Below, piece by piece: positions 1-8,840 of a stretch of 41,937 nucleotides of DNA. This DNA comes from Prevotella sp. (GTDB lineage: Bacteria > Bacteroidota > Bacteroidia > Bacteroidales > Bacteroidaceae), in NCBI GenBank assembly GCA_016285075.1, contig JAEEQB010000044.1, forward strand, positions 1 to 41,937. Direction: 5' to 3'. The notes under the pieces were generated by a model, which worked only from the letters and a program-made list of their open reading frames with translations, had not been told where the DNA came from and made no database searches. Every line of letters starts with the position of its first letter. Position 1 is the first letter of the stretch. The translations under genes and the position numbers were made by a program.

Positions 1-167
1 AGCTCAAATGTAAATAATTTTGTTAACACTCTCGTTGTCGCCTTGTCCTGCTTCCTGAGGGTACTGTTAGGGGAACAATTGCTACTGTTTTTGCGCGCAA
101 TTTCTAGATCTAATTCTCGCAATTTTTGCCCTGAAGACCGCCTGTCCGCTATTTCAATTTGACGCTG

Positions 168-175
168 CAAAGGTA
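168..175 (-). promoter_or_regulatory. Possible leftward -7 box for a gene left of the window
   Basis: Read on the minus strand these bases are TACCTTTG, matching the Bacteroidetes -7 consensus TAnnTTTG. No convincing TTTG -33 box is visible at the right spacing; only TTCG lies about 21 bp upstream. If used, it would drive a gene beyond the left edge with bases 1-160 as its leader. No gene is visible in 1-260. Confidence 0.35.
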
Positions 176-260
176 AAAACTTTTGATTGCGGTTCACGAA
201 TACTTCGCAAGAAATTTTTCATTTTTCTGCGATTTTTTTTTTTTCTGAATAAGTTGACTC

Positions 261-404
261 GTTGCAGCGTTGACTATCATTGACCCTGCTGGCGCTCGGC
301 AGAGTTCATGCAAGCCTGACTCTGCTCTCGCTGTTGCAGCGTTGACTATCGTCGACCCTACTGGCGCTCGGCAGAGTTCATGCAAGCATGACTCTGCTCT
401 CGCT
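261..404. repeat. 72-bp tandem repeat, two copies, each with a hairpin
   Basis: Units 261-332 and 333-404 are adjacent and differ at only a few positions. Each contains an inverted repeat built on GCAGAGT and ACTCTGC; in the second unit the arms extend to CATGC/GCATG with one bulged base. Short open frames cross the array on both strands (194-448 minus, 270-689 plus) and give repetitive low-complexity peptides on the minus strand, so I treat the region as non-coding. It resembles the hairpin-bearing intergenic repeats common in Prevotella genomes; that comparison is from memory. Confidence 0.85.
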
Positions 405-486
405 GTTGCAGCGTTGCAGTGTTGCAGTTCAAAAGTAAAAGAAGACAATAGCGTTGCAGTGTTGCAGTGTTGCAGTTCAAAAGTAA
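405..486. repeat. GTTGCAG short-repeat tract with duplicated leftward promoter motif
   Basis: Runs of GTTGCAG/GTTGCAGT are followed twice by TTCAAAAGTAAAA (about 428-440 and 476-488). On the minus strand each copy gives TACTTTTG (430-437 and 478-485), a full match to the -7 consensus, so a leftward promoter module appears to have been duplicated. Any transcript from it would run through the 72-bp repeats. Confidence 0.6.
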
Positions 487-719
487 AACATTTTTCCCAT
501 CCTATGAAAGGATGTAACCCACTGATGCTGAAATTGTCACCGCTCAGGACTCGAAATTGTTCGCTTAGCTTGTCCAGGAACTATAGGTCGGAACGACCTG
601 CGGATAGAAGGGAAACGCCAGCATCGCCCCCGGAGTCGCCCAGCATGCTTGCAACTGCTGCCACTTCAGGGCACACTTATGGAAGTTGAATAAATTTGAA
701 AAGAAAAAGCGTCGAATTC
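487..719. other. Unassigned intergenic stretch, partly GC-rich
   Basis: No credible gene is seen. The stretch around 540-690 is more GC-rich than the other intergenic regions and holds a compact hairpin, AGGTCG-GAA-CGACCT (585-599). It could be a structured leader, a small RNA or decayed sequence. I could not match it to 6S, tmRNA, 4.5S or RNase P RNA signatures by eye. Confidence 0.3.
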
Positions 720-750
720 TTTGTTATTTCAGCAGCTTTTTGTACTTTTG
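720..750 (+). promoter_or_regulatory. Bacteroidetes-type promoter of the TPR-PP2C gene
   Basis: TTTG at 720-723, a 19-bp spacer, then TACTTTTG at 743-750 fit the Bacteroidetes housekeeping promoter (TTTG, about 19 bp, TAnnTTTG). Transcription would start near 756, giving a leader of about 75 nt before the ATG at 834. Confidence 0.7.
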
Positions 751-833
751 CAGCGTCTAAGAAGAGGTAACGCCAGCTACTGTAAATCGGACAAATAACT
801 TTCAGTTATATAGAAGTTGAAATCAAAGACATA

Positions 834-2951
834 ATGAAGAGGCTCCTGATGGTTTTCTTGCTGTGCCTGGCTGTGCTGAATGTCAGTGCCCAGAAGTCTG
901 CATCCAACGAGGTGGAACGGTTGGAGGCCAGGATGTATCGACTCTATACTGGCTATGATTACGACGAGTTCATCAGTGTCACCGATAGTCTGAAGAGAGC
1001 GGCCGAGGCGGCTGGCGACGATCGTATGTTCTATCGTGCCTGGGCGAACCAAGTGCTCTACTCCTGTAATCGCCAGCGGCGCAGCAGGGCTATGCAGATA
1101 GCGAAGGAAATGCAGGATCATGCCATTAAGCGAGGCGACCACTGGGGCATCTATAACGGACTTCACGTGTCGGCCTATGCCCATGAGCAAATGGAGAACC
1201 GTGCGGAGGCCATCAATGGATTCAAGAAGGCTGTCAACTACCTGCACGAGCACATGCCCAATGAGAGTGCGGCTTCCAGCCTGCTAGAACTGGCGAAAAT
1301 ATATTATTTGCAAAGCCGCAATGAGAGCGCTATCCAATATGCTGAGCAAGCCATCCATGAGCCTCATCTGAATGAATTACACCGACTGAATGCCTACTCC
1401 CTGATGTGCCTGTCGGCTGCCGACAGTGCAGCATACCACCCAAAGAACAGTGACTTCAGGGCAGACTTCAATCGCTTTTATGCAGAGCGGGAGAAGGTCA
1501 AAAAGGCTTATGGACGGGATGATAGTTACGGCCAAAGGGTGGATATATTTAGATGTATACTTAATCACCATTTCGATGAGGCCCTGCAAATTGCCTCCAC
1601 CATCCGTGCGCCGGTGACGCGCTATAACATGGAGCGTGAAATATACTTTAAACAGAAGAATTATGAGAAGGCCTATAAGTCGCTGGTTAACTATATGATA
1701 TGGAAGGACTCCGTCAGCGAGCTGCGCAATTCGCATCTGCTCCTGGAGATGATCACCTCGATGGACGTGGGGCGCCTGGAGAACGAACAGAAGGAACTGA
1801 GGCTGCGTAACCAGTCGTTACAGCTGGAGAACATGGCCGGTGAACTGGAGCAGAAACGGCTGGTGGAAGAGGCGCTGCAGCTGAACCTGAAAAACAAGGA
1901 GGTGGAGCTGCAGAATGCTGCTGTCAGGCTGCAGAACGACAGTCTGGACCATTATAACAAGAACCTCCAGATCAGCGAATACCAGTCGAAGATGAAAGCG
2001 AATGAACAAGCAGCCCGCGCTCGTAGAATCTTCACCACATCGGCCATCGCCATCGCTGCACTCATCATCCTGGCACTCGCTTTCATACTCTGGCGAAGGA
2101 ACCAGAATGCACGCCGACTGAAGCTCATGAACGACCAGCTGCAGGAGGCTAACACGAACCTGAAGGCCGCCTACGACCAGTTGGAGGAGACGACGACGGC
2201 AAAAGAGCGTATGGAGAGTGAACTCCGCATTGCACGGGAAATACAGATGGGAATGGTGCCAAGCCTTTTCCCCCAACACAGCCACATCGACATCTATGGC
2301 ATACTGAAGCCTGCCAAGGAGGTGGGTGGCGACCTTTACGACTTCTTCTTTCTGAACAACAAGCTCTATTTCTGTATTGGCGATGTGAGCGGTAAGGGCA
2401 TCCCTGCCTCGCTTTTCATGTCGGTGATTGTCAGTCTGTTCCGTATGGTGGCCAAGAAGGGTTTCCCACCGGAATATATTGCTACGCAGTTAAACGAGAA
2501 CATGTCTGAGAACAATGAGAACGGCATGTTCTGCACTTTGTTCATAGGAGAGATCGATATTCAAAGCGGCAAGCTCTTGTACTGTAACGCCGGTCACACT
2601 CCACCGGTGCTGATGGCGGGTAAACAGGACGGGGACGCTCCCTCGGCCCCTGCATTCGTGGAAATGGAGGCGAATGCTCCTATCGGCCTATGGCCGAAAC
2701 TGGAGTACAAAGGCGAGGAAATAGAGAGTGTTAAGGGCAGACCTCTGTTCCTTTATACTGACGGGCTGTCGGAGGCTGAGGATGCTGAGCAGTTGCAGTT
2801 TGGCGATGCTCGTGTCCTTGACGTCATTGCCAGCCAGCCCTTTGACGGAGCCCGGCAGATGGTGGAACGTCTGACGGAGAGCGTGAAGCAGCATGTGGGC
2901 GATGCCCCGCAGAGCGACGACCTCACGATGCTCTGCATCATGTGCAGTTAG
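834..2951 (+). CDS. TPR / single-membrane-pass / PP2C (SpoIIE-RsbU type) protein phosphatase
   Basis: 705 residues. A signal peptide ends near VSAQ (residue 19). A helical TPR-like region (about 25-300) and a long glutamine/leucine-rich coiled coil (about 310-395) lead to one membrane helix (about 398-420), a short coiled linker and a C-terminal PP2C/SpoIIE domain. Metal-binding motifs of that family are present: GGDLYDF (about 495), GDVSGKG (about 516) and SDDLTM (about 693). The topology suggests a periplasmic TPR sensor controlling a cytoplasmic Ser/Thr phosphatase. In this family the substrates are usually phosphorylated STAS antagonists. No STAS gene is adjacent; the nearest in the window is at 35448. 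The catalytic domain is clearly related to that of the protein at 33050, whose sensor is different. Phosphatase class is secure; substrate and stimulus are unknown. Confidence 0.88.
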   Translation: MKRLLMVFLLCLAVLNVSAQKSASNEVERLEARMYRLYTGYDYDEFISVTDSLKRAAEAAGDDRMFYRAWANQVLYSCNRQRRSRAMQIAKEMQDHAIKRGDHWGIYNGLHVSAYAHEQMENRAEAINGFKKAVNYLHEHMPNESAASSLLELAKIYYLQSRNESAIQYAEQAIHEPHLNELHRLNAYSLMCLSAADSAAYHPKNSDFRADFNRFYAEREKVKKAYGRDDSYGQRVDIFRCILNHHFDEALQIASTIRAPVTRYNMEREIYFKQKNYEKAYKSLVNYMIWKDSVSELRNSHLLLEMITSMDVGRLENEQKELRLRNQSLQLENMAGELEQKRLVEEALQLNLKNKEVELQNAAVRLQNDSLDHYNKNLQISEYQSKMKANEQAARARRIFTTSAIAIAALIILALAFILWRRNQNARRLKLMNDQLQEANTNLKAAYDQLEETTTAKERMESELRIAREIQMGMVPSLFPQHSHIDIYGILKPAKEVGGDLYDFFFLNNKLYFCIGDVSGKGIPASLFMSVIVSLFRMVAKKGFPPEYIATQLNENMSENNENGMFCTLFIGEIDIQSGKLLYCNAGHTPPVLMAGKQDGDAPSAPAFVEMEANAPIGLWPKLEYKGEEIESVKGRPLFLYTDGLSEAEDAEQLQFGDARVLDVIASQPFDGARQMVERLTESVKQHVGDAPQSDDLTMLCIMCS

Positions 2952-3153
2952 GTGGGGGGCCTGATGCTGTTTCACCAGGGGGGGAGGGTGAAGCAGGTGG
3001 TGGGTGCCCTGTCTGAGAAACAGATGAGCTTGCAGCGGGCTATGATGGCGGCTTTTCTGCCATTAACGGGGGCGGTTGCGGTGAAATGGCGCAGGCGATA
3101 GCCAAAGATACGAAAAAAAAGTGAAAATAGTATGAGCATTCGTTTTTTTTCAG
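2952..3153. other. Intergenic, no gene seen
   Basis: The G-rich stretch after the stop (G-tracts around 2952-2995) gives way to AT-rich sequence with an A-tract and T-tract before the next promoter. No clear terminator hairpin is visible. Confidence 0.4.
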
Positions 3154-3161
3154 TAATTTTG
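3154..3161 (+). promoter_or_regulatory. -7 box almost abutting the start codon at 3170
   Basis: TAATTTTG matches TAnnTTTG exactly. The -33 region is only weakly matched. A start about 6-7 nt downstream would put the transcript's 5' end within a few bases of the ATG at 3170, so translation would be leaderless from 3170 or use an ATG at 3182 or 3185 with a 15-20 nt leader. Confidence 0.55.
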
Positions 3162-3169
3162 CAGGCTGA

Positions 3170-4462
3170 ATGAAAAAGAAGATGATGAAAACACGTATAT
3201 GTGGTTGCCTGATGCTGGCAGCCGTCTGTATGAACGCGATGGCTCAGGGAGGCACGAAGTCGCCCTACAGCCAGTACGGGCTTGGTACGCTGGCCGATGT
3301 GTCGCAGAGTATGAACCGCGGCATGAACGGTGTGGGGCTGGCGCTGCAGCAGGGTGACCAGGTGAACACGCTGAACCCCGCCAGCTATGCGGGCGTGGAC
3401 TCGCTGACCATGTTGTTTGATGCAGGTGTGACCCTGCAGACCACCAACTACAAGGAGGGTGGCAGGAGGCAGAACGGCTCGATGGCCGACCTGGAATATG
3501 TGGTGGGCTCGTTCCGTGCCTGGAAGGGCGTGGGTATGGCCTTCGGCATACGTCCCTTCTCGAGTGTGGGCTACAGCTATTCTTCGACCACCAACCTCGG
3601 TAACTCCAGCGGAACGATAGCCGAAGCCTACAGCGGCAGCGGCGGTCTGCACGAGGTGTTCCTCGGTGTGGGCGTGCAGGTGATGAAACCCCTCTCGCTC
3701 GGTGCCAACATAGGCTACCTGTGGGGCGACATGAGCCGTTCGGTGACCAGCTCGGGCGGTTCGAACGTGAATACGCTGATGAAGACCTATTCCGTCAGCG
3801 TGAGCAACTATAAGCTGGACCTCGGTGCACAGTGGAAGCAGCCAATAGGCAGGAAAGGCACCCTGACGGTGGGCGCCACCGTGGGCATAGGCCACAAGCT
3901 GAAGGCTGACCCCAAGATGGACATCACGATTGTGAACACAACCGGGTCAATGGACACCACTACCTTCAAGGTGAACGACGGACTGAAGCTGCCGATGAGC
4001 TACGGGGTGGGTGCTGCCTACAACCACCTGGGACGGCTGACGGTGGCTGCCGACTGGACGCTGGAGAAATGGGGCAGCGTAGACTTCCCTGCCTTCAACT
4101 CTCAGACCAGCCAGTATGAGCTGACCTCTGGGTTGCTGAAGGACCGTACGAAGGTGAATGTGGGTGTGGACTGGCTGCCGACGACCAACGTGCTGAACCG
4201 CAACTTCCTGAGTCATGTGCACTATCGCATGGGTGCCGGACTGGCTACACCTTATTATAAAATAGGCAATCAGGACGGTCCGAAGGAGCTGAGCGTGAGT
4301 GCCGGACTGGGCATACCCGTGCTGACAGGACGCTCGTTGGTGAACGTGAGTTTCCAGTGGGCCCACACCAGCGCGAAGGACCTGATTACGGAGAATTCGT
4401 TCAGGCTGAACATCGGCGTGACGTTTAACGAAAGATGGTTTGCCAAGTGGAAGGTGGAGTAG
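3170..4462 (+). CDS. Outer-membrane beta-barrel protein, FadL/OMPP1-like
   Basis: 430 residues with a signal peptide ending near NAMAQ. The mature part begins with the SPYSQYGLG motif seen in a Bacteroidetes family of predicted outer-membrane barrels, followed by Gly/Ser/Tyr-rich alternating hydrophobic strands to the C-terminus, where RLNIGVTFNERW looks like a last strand. The exact transported substrate cannot be told; a FadL-like hydrophobic-solute channel is one possibility. ATG codons at 3182 and 3185 are alternative starts that keep the signal peptide. The gene is followed 32 bp later by lptC, so it opens an envelope-biogenesis block. Confidence 0.75.
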   Translation: MKKKMMKTRICGCLMLAAVCMNAMAQGGTKSPYSQYGLGTLADVSQSMNRGMNGVGLALQQGDQVNTLNPASYAGVDSLTMLFDAGVTLQTTNYKEGGRRQNGSMADLEYVVGSFRAWKGVGMAFGIRPFSSVGYSYSSTTNLGNSSGTIAEAYSGSGGLHEVFLGVGVQVMKPLSLGANIGYLWGDMSRSVTSSGGSNVNTLMKTYSVSVSNYKLDLGAQWKQPIGRKGTLTVGATVGIGHKLKADPKMDITIVNTTGSMDTTTFKVNDGLKLPMSYGVGAAYNHLGRLTVAADWTLEKWGSVDFPAFNSQTSQYELTSGLLKDRTKVNVGVDWLPTTNVLNRNFLSHVHYRMGAGLATPYYKIGNQDGPKELSVSAGLGIPVLTGRSLVNVSFQWAHTSAKDLITENSFRLNIGVTFNERWFAKWKVE

Positions 4463-4494
4463 CGGAAAGGCTGAGGACAGCTGCCGGGCGGCGC

Positions 4495-5169
4495 ATGAGG
4501 ATGCTGCCGGTTATGGCGGCCTGTCTGTGGCTTGTGCTCTTTGCTGCGGCGTGTACGGAGGCTGTAGAACATACGGCTCCGGCTGTGCGTGACCGCGACT
4601 CGGTGGCCATGATGCGTTCCTACGGTGTGAATACCCTGATCAGCGACTCGGGGGTGATCAAGTACAGGATCGTGACCGAGGAATGGTTCGTGAATGTGGC
4701 CAAGAAACCGTCACGATGGGAGTTCATGAAAGGCGTGTTCTTTGAGCAGTTCGACGAGAAATTCCACGTCGAGGGCTATATACAGGCCGACACAGCCTGG
4801 TACTTTGACCAGGAGAAACTGTGGAAGTTGCGCGGCAGGGTGAGGATAAGAAACGTCAACGGACTGGTGTACACCAGCGAGGAGCTGTACTGGGACGGTA
4901 TACGCCACGAGTTCTATTCGAACGTGTTCTCGCGGGTGGTGACACCTGAGCGTACTCTTCAAGGCACCTATTTCCTGAGTGACGAGCACATGAGCCACTA
5001 TACGGTGAGCAACTCGAAGGGATCGTTCGTGCCAGGCAAGGACAACCAGGAGGAACAGACACCGGCAACGGCAACGACTGCCAAGAAAGACAGTGTGGCA
5101 AAGCCCGACTCGGTACCGCCTCCCTACGTGAGACCTGCTGCCCAGAAACATGCGAAGAGAGGCTATTAG
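4495..5169 (+). CDS. lptC: LPS export protein LptC (lipoprotein)
   Basis: 224 residues from the ATG at 4495. An upstream in-frame ATG (4435) would overlap the previous gene and precede the signal sequence, so I prefer 4495 (or 4501). A hydrophobic leader ends in FAAAC, a likely lipobox. The following domain contains the LptC/OstA-like beta pattern (FHVEGYIQADTAWYF, then LWKLRGRVRIRNVNG). LptC hands lipopolysaccharide from the LptB2FG transporter to LptA in the periplasm. The last 40 residues are Thr/Pro/Lys-rich and look disordered, typical of Bacteroidetes versions. Confidence 0.82.
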   Translation: MRMLPVMAACLWLVLFAAACTEAVEHTAPAVRDRDSVAMMRSYGVNTLISDSGVIKYRIVTEEWFVNVAKKPSRWEFMKGVFFEQFDEKFHVEGYIQADTAWYFDQEKLWKLRGRVRIRNVNGLVYTSEELYWDGIRHEFYSNVFSRVVTPERTLQGTYFLSDEHMSHYTVSNSKGSFVPGKDNQEEQTPATATTAKKDSVAKPDSVPPPYVRPAAQKHAKRGY

Positions 5170-5205
5170 GGTGAAGTGGTAAGAAGATAAGAATTATTCA
5201 GAGAA

Positions 5206-6471
5206 GTGATCAACGAGATTATAGGTTTATTGGTGGCGATGGTTTTCTCCGCGTTCTTTTCGGGCATGGAGATAGCCTTTGTGTCGAGTAACCGCCTGCT
5301 GGCCGAGATGGACCGCGAGAAAAACGGACTGTCGCAGCGGGCGCTGGCTGTGTTCTATCAGCATCCCAATAACTTCGTGTCGACAATGCTTGTGGGCAAC
5401 AACATCGCGCTGGTGGTCTACGGCATACTCTTTGCCCGTATCTTCGACGTGCTGCTCTTCTCAGGGCTGAACGACGGGGCAAGGGTGACCTGCGACACAC
5501 TGCTGTCAACCCTCGTGGTGCTCTTCACGGGAGAGTTCCTGCCCAAGTCGGTGTTCCGCAGCAATCCCAACGGGCTGGTGACCTTCTTTGCTGTGCCAGC
5601 TTTCATCTGCTATGTGGTGCTGTACCCCATCTCGCGGTTCGCCACTCTGCTCTCCAAGGGGCTGCTGAGGCTCTTTGGCATCAAGGTGCTGAAGAACAAC
5701 GACGGGAAGGAGTTCACGAAGGTAGACCTGGACTATCTGGTACAGTCGAGCATCGACAATGCCAAGAGCGAAGACGACATAGAGGAGGAGGTGCGCATTT
5801 TCCAGAACGCGCTGGAATTCTCGGAGACGAAGGTCAGGGACTGCATGGTGCCGCGCACAGAGATAGACGCCGTAGAGGACACCTGCACGCTGGAGCAGCT
5901 GAAGCAGCGCTTCGTGGAAAGCGGACACTCGAAGGTCATTGTCTATCACGACGACATAGACCATATCATCGGCTACATTCACTCGTCAGAGATGTTCCGG
6001 CTGAAAAGCGATCCACACGACCTCAAGGGGCTGATCAGGCAGATGCCCTTCGTGCCCGAGACGATGCCTGCCTCGAAGCTCATGCGTACGTTCCTGCAGC
6101 AGAAGAAATCGATAGCCGTAGTGGTGGACGAGTTCGGTGGCACCAGCGGACTGATATCGCTGGAGGACATTGTCGAGGAGATTTTCGGCGAGATAGAGGA
6201 CGAGCACGACTCGGTGAGCTATGTGGCCAAGAAAGTAGGTGAGGGTGAGTACATGCTTTCGGCACGACTGGAGATAGAGAAGGTGAACGAGATGTTCGAC
6301 CTGGACCTGCCCGACAGCGAGGAGTACATGACGCTGGGCGGACTGATACTGCATGAGTACCAGGCATTCCCGAAACTCAATGAAATAGTGAAAATAGGAC
6401 GCTTTGAATTCAAAATCGTGAAAAATACGGCAACAAAAATAGAACTTGTGAGGCTAAAAGTCACAGAATGA
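5206..6471 (+). CDS. CNNM / CBS-pair / CorC-HlyC membrane protein (hemolysin family, GldE-like)
   Basis: 421 residues starting at GTG; no in-frame ATG lies between the stop of lptC and the first membrane helix, so GTG is the best start. An N-terminal DUF21/CNNM membrane domain (about 1-170, with FFSGMEIAF near the start) is followed by a CBS pair (about 200-330, with MVPRTEID and VVDEFGGTSGLISLED) and a C-terminal CorC/HlyC transporter-associated domain (about 340-420). CNNM proteins are linked to Mg2+ or other divalent-cation export; 'hemolysin' is a legacy name and no toxin role is implied. GldE of gliding Bacteroidetes has the same architecture, but no gld genes are present here. Confidence 0.85.
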   Translation: MINEIIGLLVAMVFSAFFSGMEIAFVSSNRLLAEMDREKNGLSQRALAVFYQHPNNFVSTMLVGNNIALVVYGILFARIFDVLLFSGLNDGARVTCDTLLSTLVVLFTGEFLPKSVFRSNPNGLVTFFAVPAFICYVVLYPISRFATLLSKGLLRLFGIKVLKNNDGKEFTKVDLDYLVQSSIDNAKSEDDIEEEVRIFQNALEFSETKVRDCMVPRTEIDAVEDTCTLEQLKQRFVESGHSKVIVYHDDIDHIIGYIHSSEMFRLKSDPHDLKGLIRQMPFVPETMPASKLMRTFLQQKKSIAVVVDEFGGTSGLISLEDIVEEIFGEIEDEHDSVSYVAKKVGEGEYMLSARLEIEKVNEMFDLDLPDSEEYMTLGGLILHEYQAFPKLNEIVKIGRFEFKIVKNTATKIELVRLKVTE

Positions 6472-6490
6472 GGCTTTTTTTGCAGAAAAA

Positions 6491-6522
6491 TTTCGCTATG
6501 TCCGACATTTTTTGTAATTTTG
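6491..6522 (+). promoter_or_regulatory. Promoter of the PpiD/SurA-like gene
   Basis: TAATTTTG at 6515-6522 matches the -7 consensus exactly; TTTC at 6491-6494, 20 bp upstream, is a weak -33 box. The A-rich leader of about 50 nt before 6577 is typical of strongly translated Bacteroidetes mRNAs. Confidence 0.55.
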
Positions 6523-6576
6523 CCGACTGAATTTGAAAAAATGACAAAAAATTAAATAATTAAACAGTAAAATTAA

Positions 6577-8715
6577 ATGGCAGCAATTGGAAAAATCAGA
6601 AGCTGGGGACCAGTACTGGCAATCGTAATCGGTCTGGCCCTCTTTGCATTCATTGCCGAAGAGATGTTCCGTTCGTGCGAGTCACAGTCGAACGAGCGCC
6701 GTCAGCAAGTAGGCGAAGTGTTAGGCGAGAAAATCAACGTGCAGGAGTATCAGTCACTCGTTGACGAGTATCAGCAGGTGATGAAGCTCACACAGGGACG
6801 TGACAACTTCTCTGAGCAGGAGCTGAATCAGATCAAGGACCAGGTATGGAATACCTACGTCAGCAACAAGGTGATTGAAAAAGAAGCAAAGATGCTGGGT
6901 CTCACCGTGACCGACGAAGAGATGAAGGACATTCTGCGTGAGGGTACGAACCCCATGCTCCTCCAGACACCGTTCGTCAACCAGCAGACCAAGCGTTTCG
7001 ACGTGGCTGCTCTGCAGCGTTTCCAGGATGAGTATAAGAAGGCTGCCCAGACCAGCCCACAGGTGGTTGAACAGATGAAGACCATCTACGACTACTGGAT
7101 GTTCCTCGAGAAGACCCTACGTCAGCAGACACTGGCTGTGAAGTACCAGACCCTGCTGGCTGGCTGTCTCATCTCCAACCCCATCAGTGCAAAGGCTATG
7201 TATGAGGCTCAGAACGTAGAGAGCGACATCATACTGGCTTCTGTGAACTATAACACAATGGAGGACAGCCAGGTGAAGGTGTCGGACGAGGATCTGAAAG
7301 CCGCCTACAATAAGGACAAAGAGAAGTACAAGCAGCTGGAAGAGACCCGCGACATCAAGTATGTGGAGTACCAGGTGGTGGCTTCTGAAGCCGACCGTGC
7401 TGAGCTGATGAAGCGTATGGTTGACGCTGCCAACAAGCTGGAGAGCGGTGCCAATCCCGACGAGGTGGTCCGCAAGGCTCAGTCGCAGATTGCCTATCTC
7501 GGCGTTCCCGTTACACGCAGGGGCATTACCTACGACATCTTCCAGAAGGTTGACTCAATGGCTGTGGGACAGACTTCTCAGCCCTTTGAGAGCAAGGGCG
7601 ACAACACCCTGAATGTGGTGAAGCTCATCTCGAAGACCCAGCTGCCTGACTCTGTGGAGTTCCGCATGATCCAGGTGACCGGTAGCACGCTTGACGAGAC
7701 CCGCAACCGTGCTGACAGTATCTATAACGCCATCAAGGGCGGTGCCACCTTCGAGGCTGTGGCCAAGATCTACGGACAGACAGGTGAGAAGCAGTGGATG
7801 ACTACTGCACAGTACGAGAAGGCTCCCTCTATCGATGCCGATTCCAAGTCCTATCTGAACGCTCTGAACACCCTGCCCGCAGGCGAGCTGAAGAACCTGC
7901 AGTTCACATCGGGCAATGTGGTTGTACAGGTTACTGACCGCAAGGCTATGACCACCAAGTACGACCTGGCTGTGGTGAAGCACTCTATCGATTTCTCCAA
8001 GGGTACCTATTCTGAGGCTTACAACAAGTTCTCACAGTTTGTCAGCGAGAACAAGACCCTGGAGGATGTGGAGAAGAATGCTTCCAAGTTCGGTTTCCAC
8101 GTGCTGGAGAAGGGTGATATGACCGTTGCCGACCACCTGGTGGCCAACATCAACGGCACCCGCGACGCACTGAAGTGGATATTCGAAGCTAAGCCCGGTG
8201 AGGTGAGCCCCCTCTACGAGTGTGGCAGCAATGACCGCCTGCTGGTGATTGCGCTGGAGAAGGTTCATCCCGAGGGATATCGTGCCTTCGAGGATGTGCG
8301 CGACCAGATCGGACAGCAGCTTGTCATCGACAAGAAGGCTGAGGCTATCATGGACAAGATGAAGAACATTAAGGGTGTGGAGTTTGCCGAGACCCTTGGT
8401 GCCAAGATTGATACTGTGAAGCAGGTGACATTTGCTGCTCCCGTATTCGTGCAGTCTACTGGTGCCAGCGAGCCCGCCCTCTCGGGTGCTGTAGCAGCTC
8501 TGGCTGAGGGTAAGTTCACACCGAAACCCATCAAGGGCAATGCTGGCGTGTACATGTTCCAGGTGGTTTCCAAGAAGGAGCGCGAGGGTGCAAAGTTCGA
8601 TGCTAAGGAGCAGGAGCAGATGCTCCGCCGCGAGGCTCAGCAGGCAGCATCACGCTTCATGCAGGAACTGTATGAGAAGGCTGACGTGACCGACAACCGT
8701 TACCTCTTCTTCTAA
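6577..8715 (+). CDS. Membrane-anchored periplasmic peptidyl-prolyl isomerase (SurA-N / PpiD type)
   Basis: 712 residues. A short cytoplasmic start and one membrane helix (about 12-30) anchor a long periplasmic part: a SurA-type N-terminal helical domain (about 40-230), then parvulin-like segments (about 240-350 and further repeats to about 560) and a C-terminal helical portion. Length and layout fit the Bacteroidetes PpiD-like foldases, which assist folding of exported outer-membrane and secreted proteins. It follows the barrel and lptC genes but has its own promoter. Parvulin active-site residues are not obvious by eye, as is common in PpiD, where chaperone activity dominates. Confidence 0.85.
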   Translation: MAAIGKIRSWGPVLAIVIGLALFAFIAEEMFRSCESQSNERRQQVGEVLGEKINVQEYQSLVDEYQQVMKLTQGRDNFSEQELNQIKDQVWNTYVSNKVIEKEAKMLGLTVTDEEMKDILREGTNPMLLQTPFVNQQTKRFDVAALQRFQDEYKKAAQTSPQVVEQMKTIYDYWMFLEKTLRQQTLAVKYQTLLAGCLISNPISAKAMYEAQNVESDIILASVNYNTMEDSQVKVSDEDLKAAYNKDKEKYKQLEETRDIKYVEYQVVASEADRAELMKRMVDAANKLESGANPDEVVRKAQSQIAYLGVPVTRRGITYDIFQKVDSMAVGQTSQPFESKGDNTLNVVKLISKTQLPDSVEFRMIQVTGSTLDETRNRADSIYNAIKGGATFEAVAKIYGQTGEKQWMTTAQYEKAPSIDADSKSYLNALNTLPAGELKNLQFTSGNVVVQVTDRKAMTTKYDLAVVKHSIDFSKGTYSEAYNKFSQFVSENKTLEDVEKNASKFGFHVLEKGDMTVADHLVANINGTRDALKWIFEAKPGEVSPLYECGSNDRLLVIALEKVHPEGYRAFEDVRDQIGQQLVIDKKAEAIMDKMKNIKGVEFAETLGAKIDTVKQVTFAAPVFVQSTGASEPALSGAVAALAEGKFTPKPIKGNAGVYMFQVVSKKEREGAKFDAKEQEQMLRREAQQAASRFMQELYEKADVTDNRYLFF

Positions 8716-8788
8716 TCTGTATACGCACGCGCGTACATTAATAATATTTATTAGGAAAATATCGGATTTTATTCATAGTAACATACTC

Positions 8789-8821
8789 AGCCCCCGGATG
8801 TATTCACGCCCGGGGGCTTTT
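8789..8821 (+). terminator. Intrinsic terminator-like hairpin just upstream of fabD
   Basis: A perfect 9-bp GC-rich stem (AGCCCCCGG at 8789-8797 with CCGGGGGCT at 8810-8818, 12-nt loop) is followed by TTTT. It lies about 75 bp after the stop of the PpiD-like gene but only 20 bp before the fabD ATG, so it is either a terminator with a cryptic fabD promoter nearby or an attenuator in the fabD leader. Confidence 0.8.
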
Positions 8822-8840
8822 AAAGAAAATAGAAATCAAG

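Noticed and set aside
270..689. 139-codon open frame on the plus strand over the repeats
   Set aside because: It consists of the translated 72-bp repeat and low-complexity sequence, has no leader or family signature, and an overlapping minus-strand frame is equally open.
487..700. 6S, tmRNA, SRP or RNase P RNA gene
   Set aside because: I looked for their conserved cores and did not find them; only a small hairpin is clear.
2972..3895. Long minus-strand frame opposite the barrel gene
   Set aside because: It is His/Arg/Val-rich, the antisense of a GC-rich coding frame, and has no family signature.
5206..6471. Hemolysin
   Set aside because: The name is historical; the CNNM/CBS/CorC architecture indicates a cation transport-related membrane protein.
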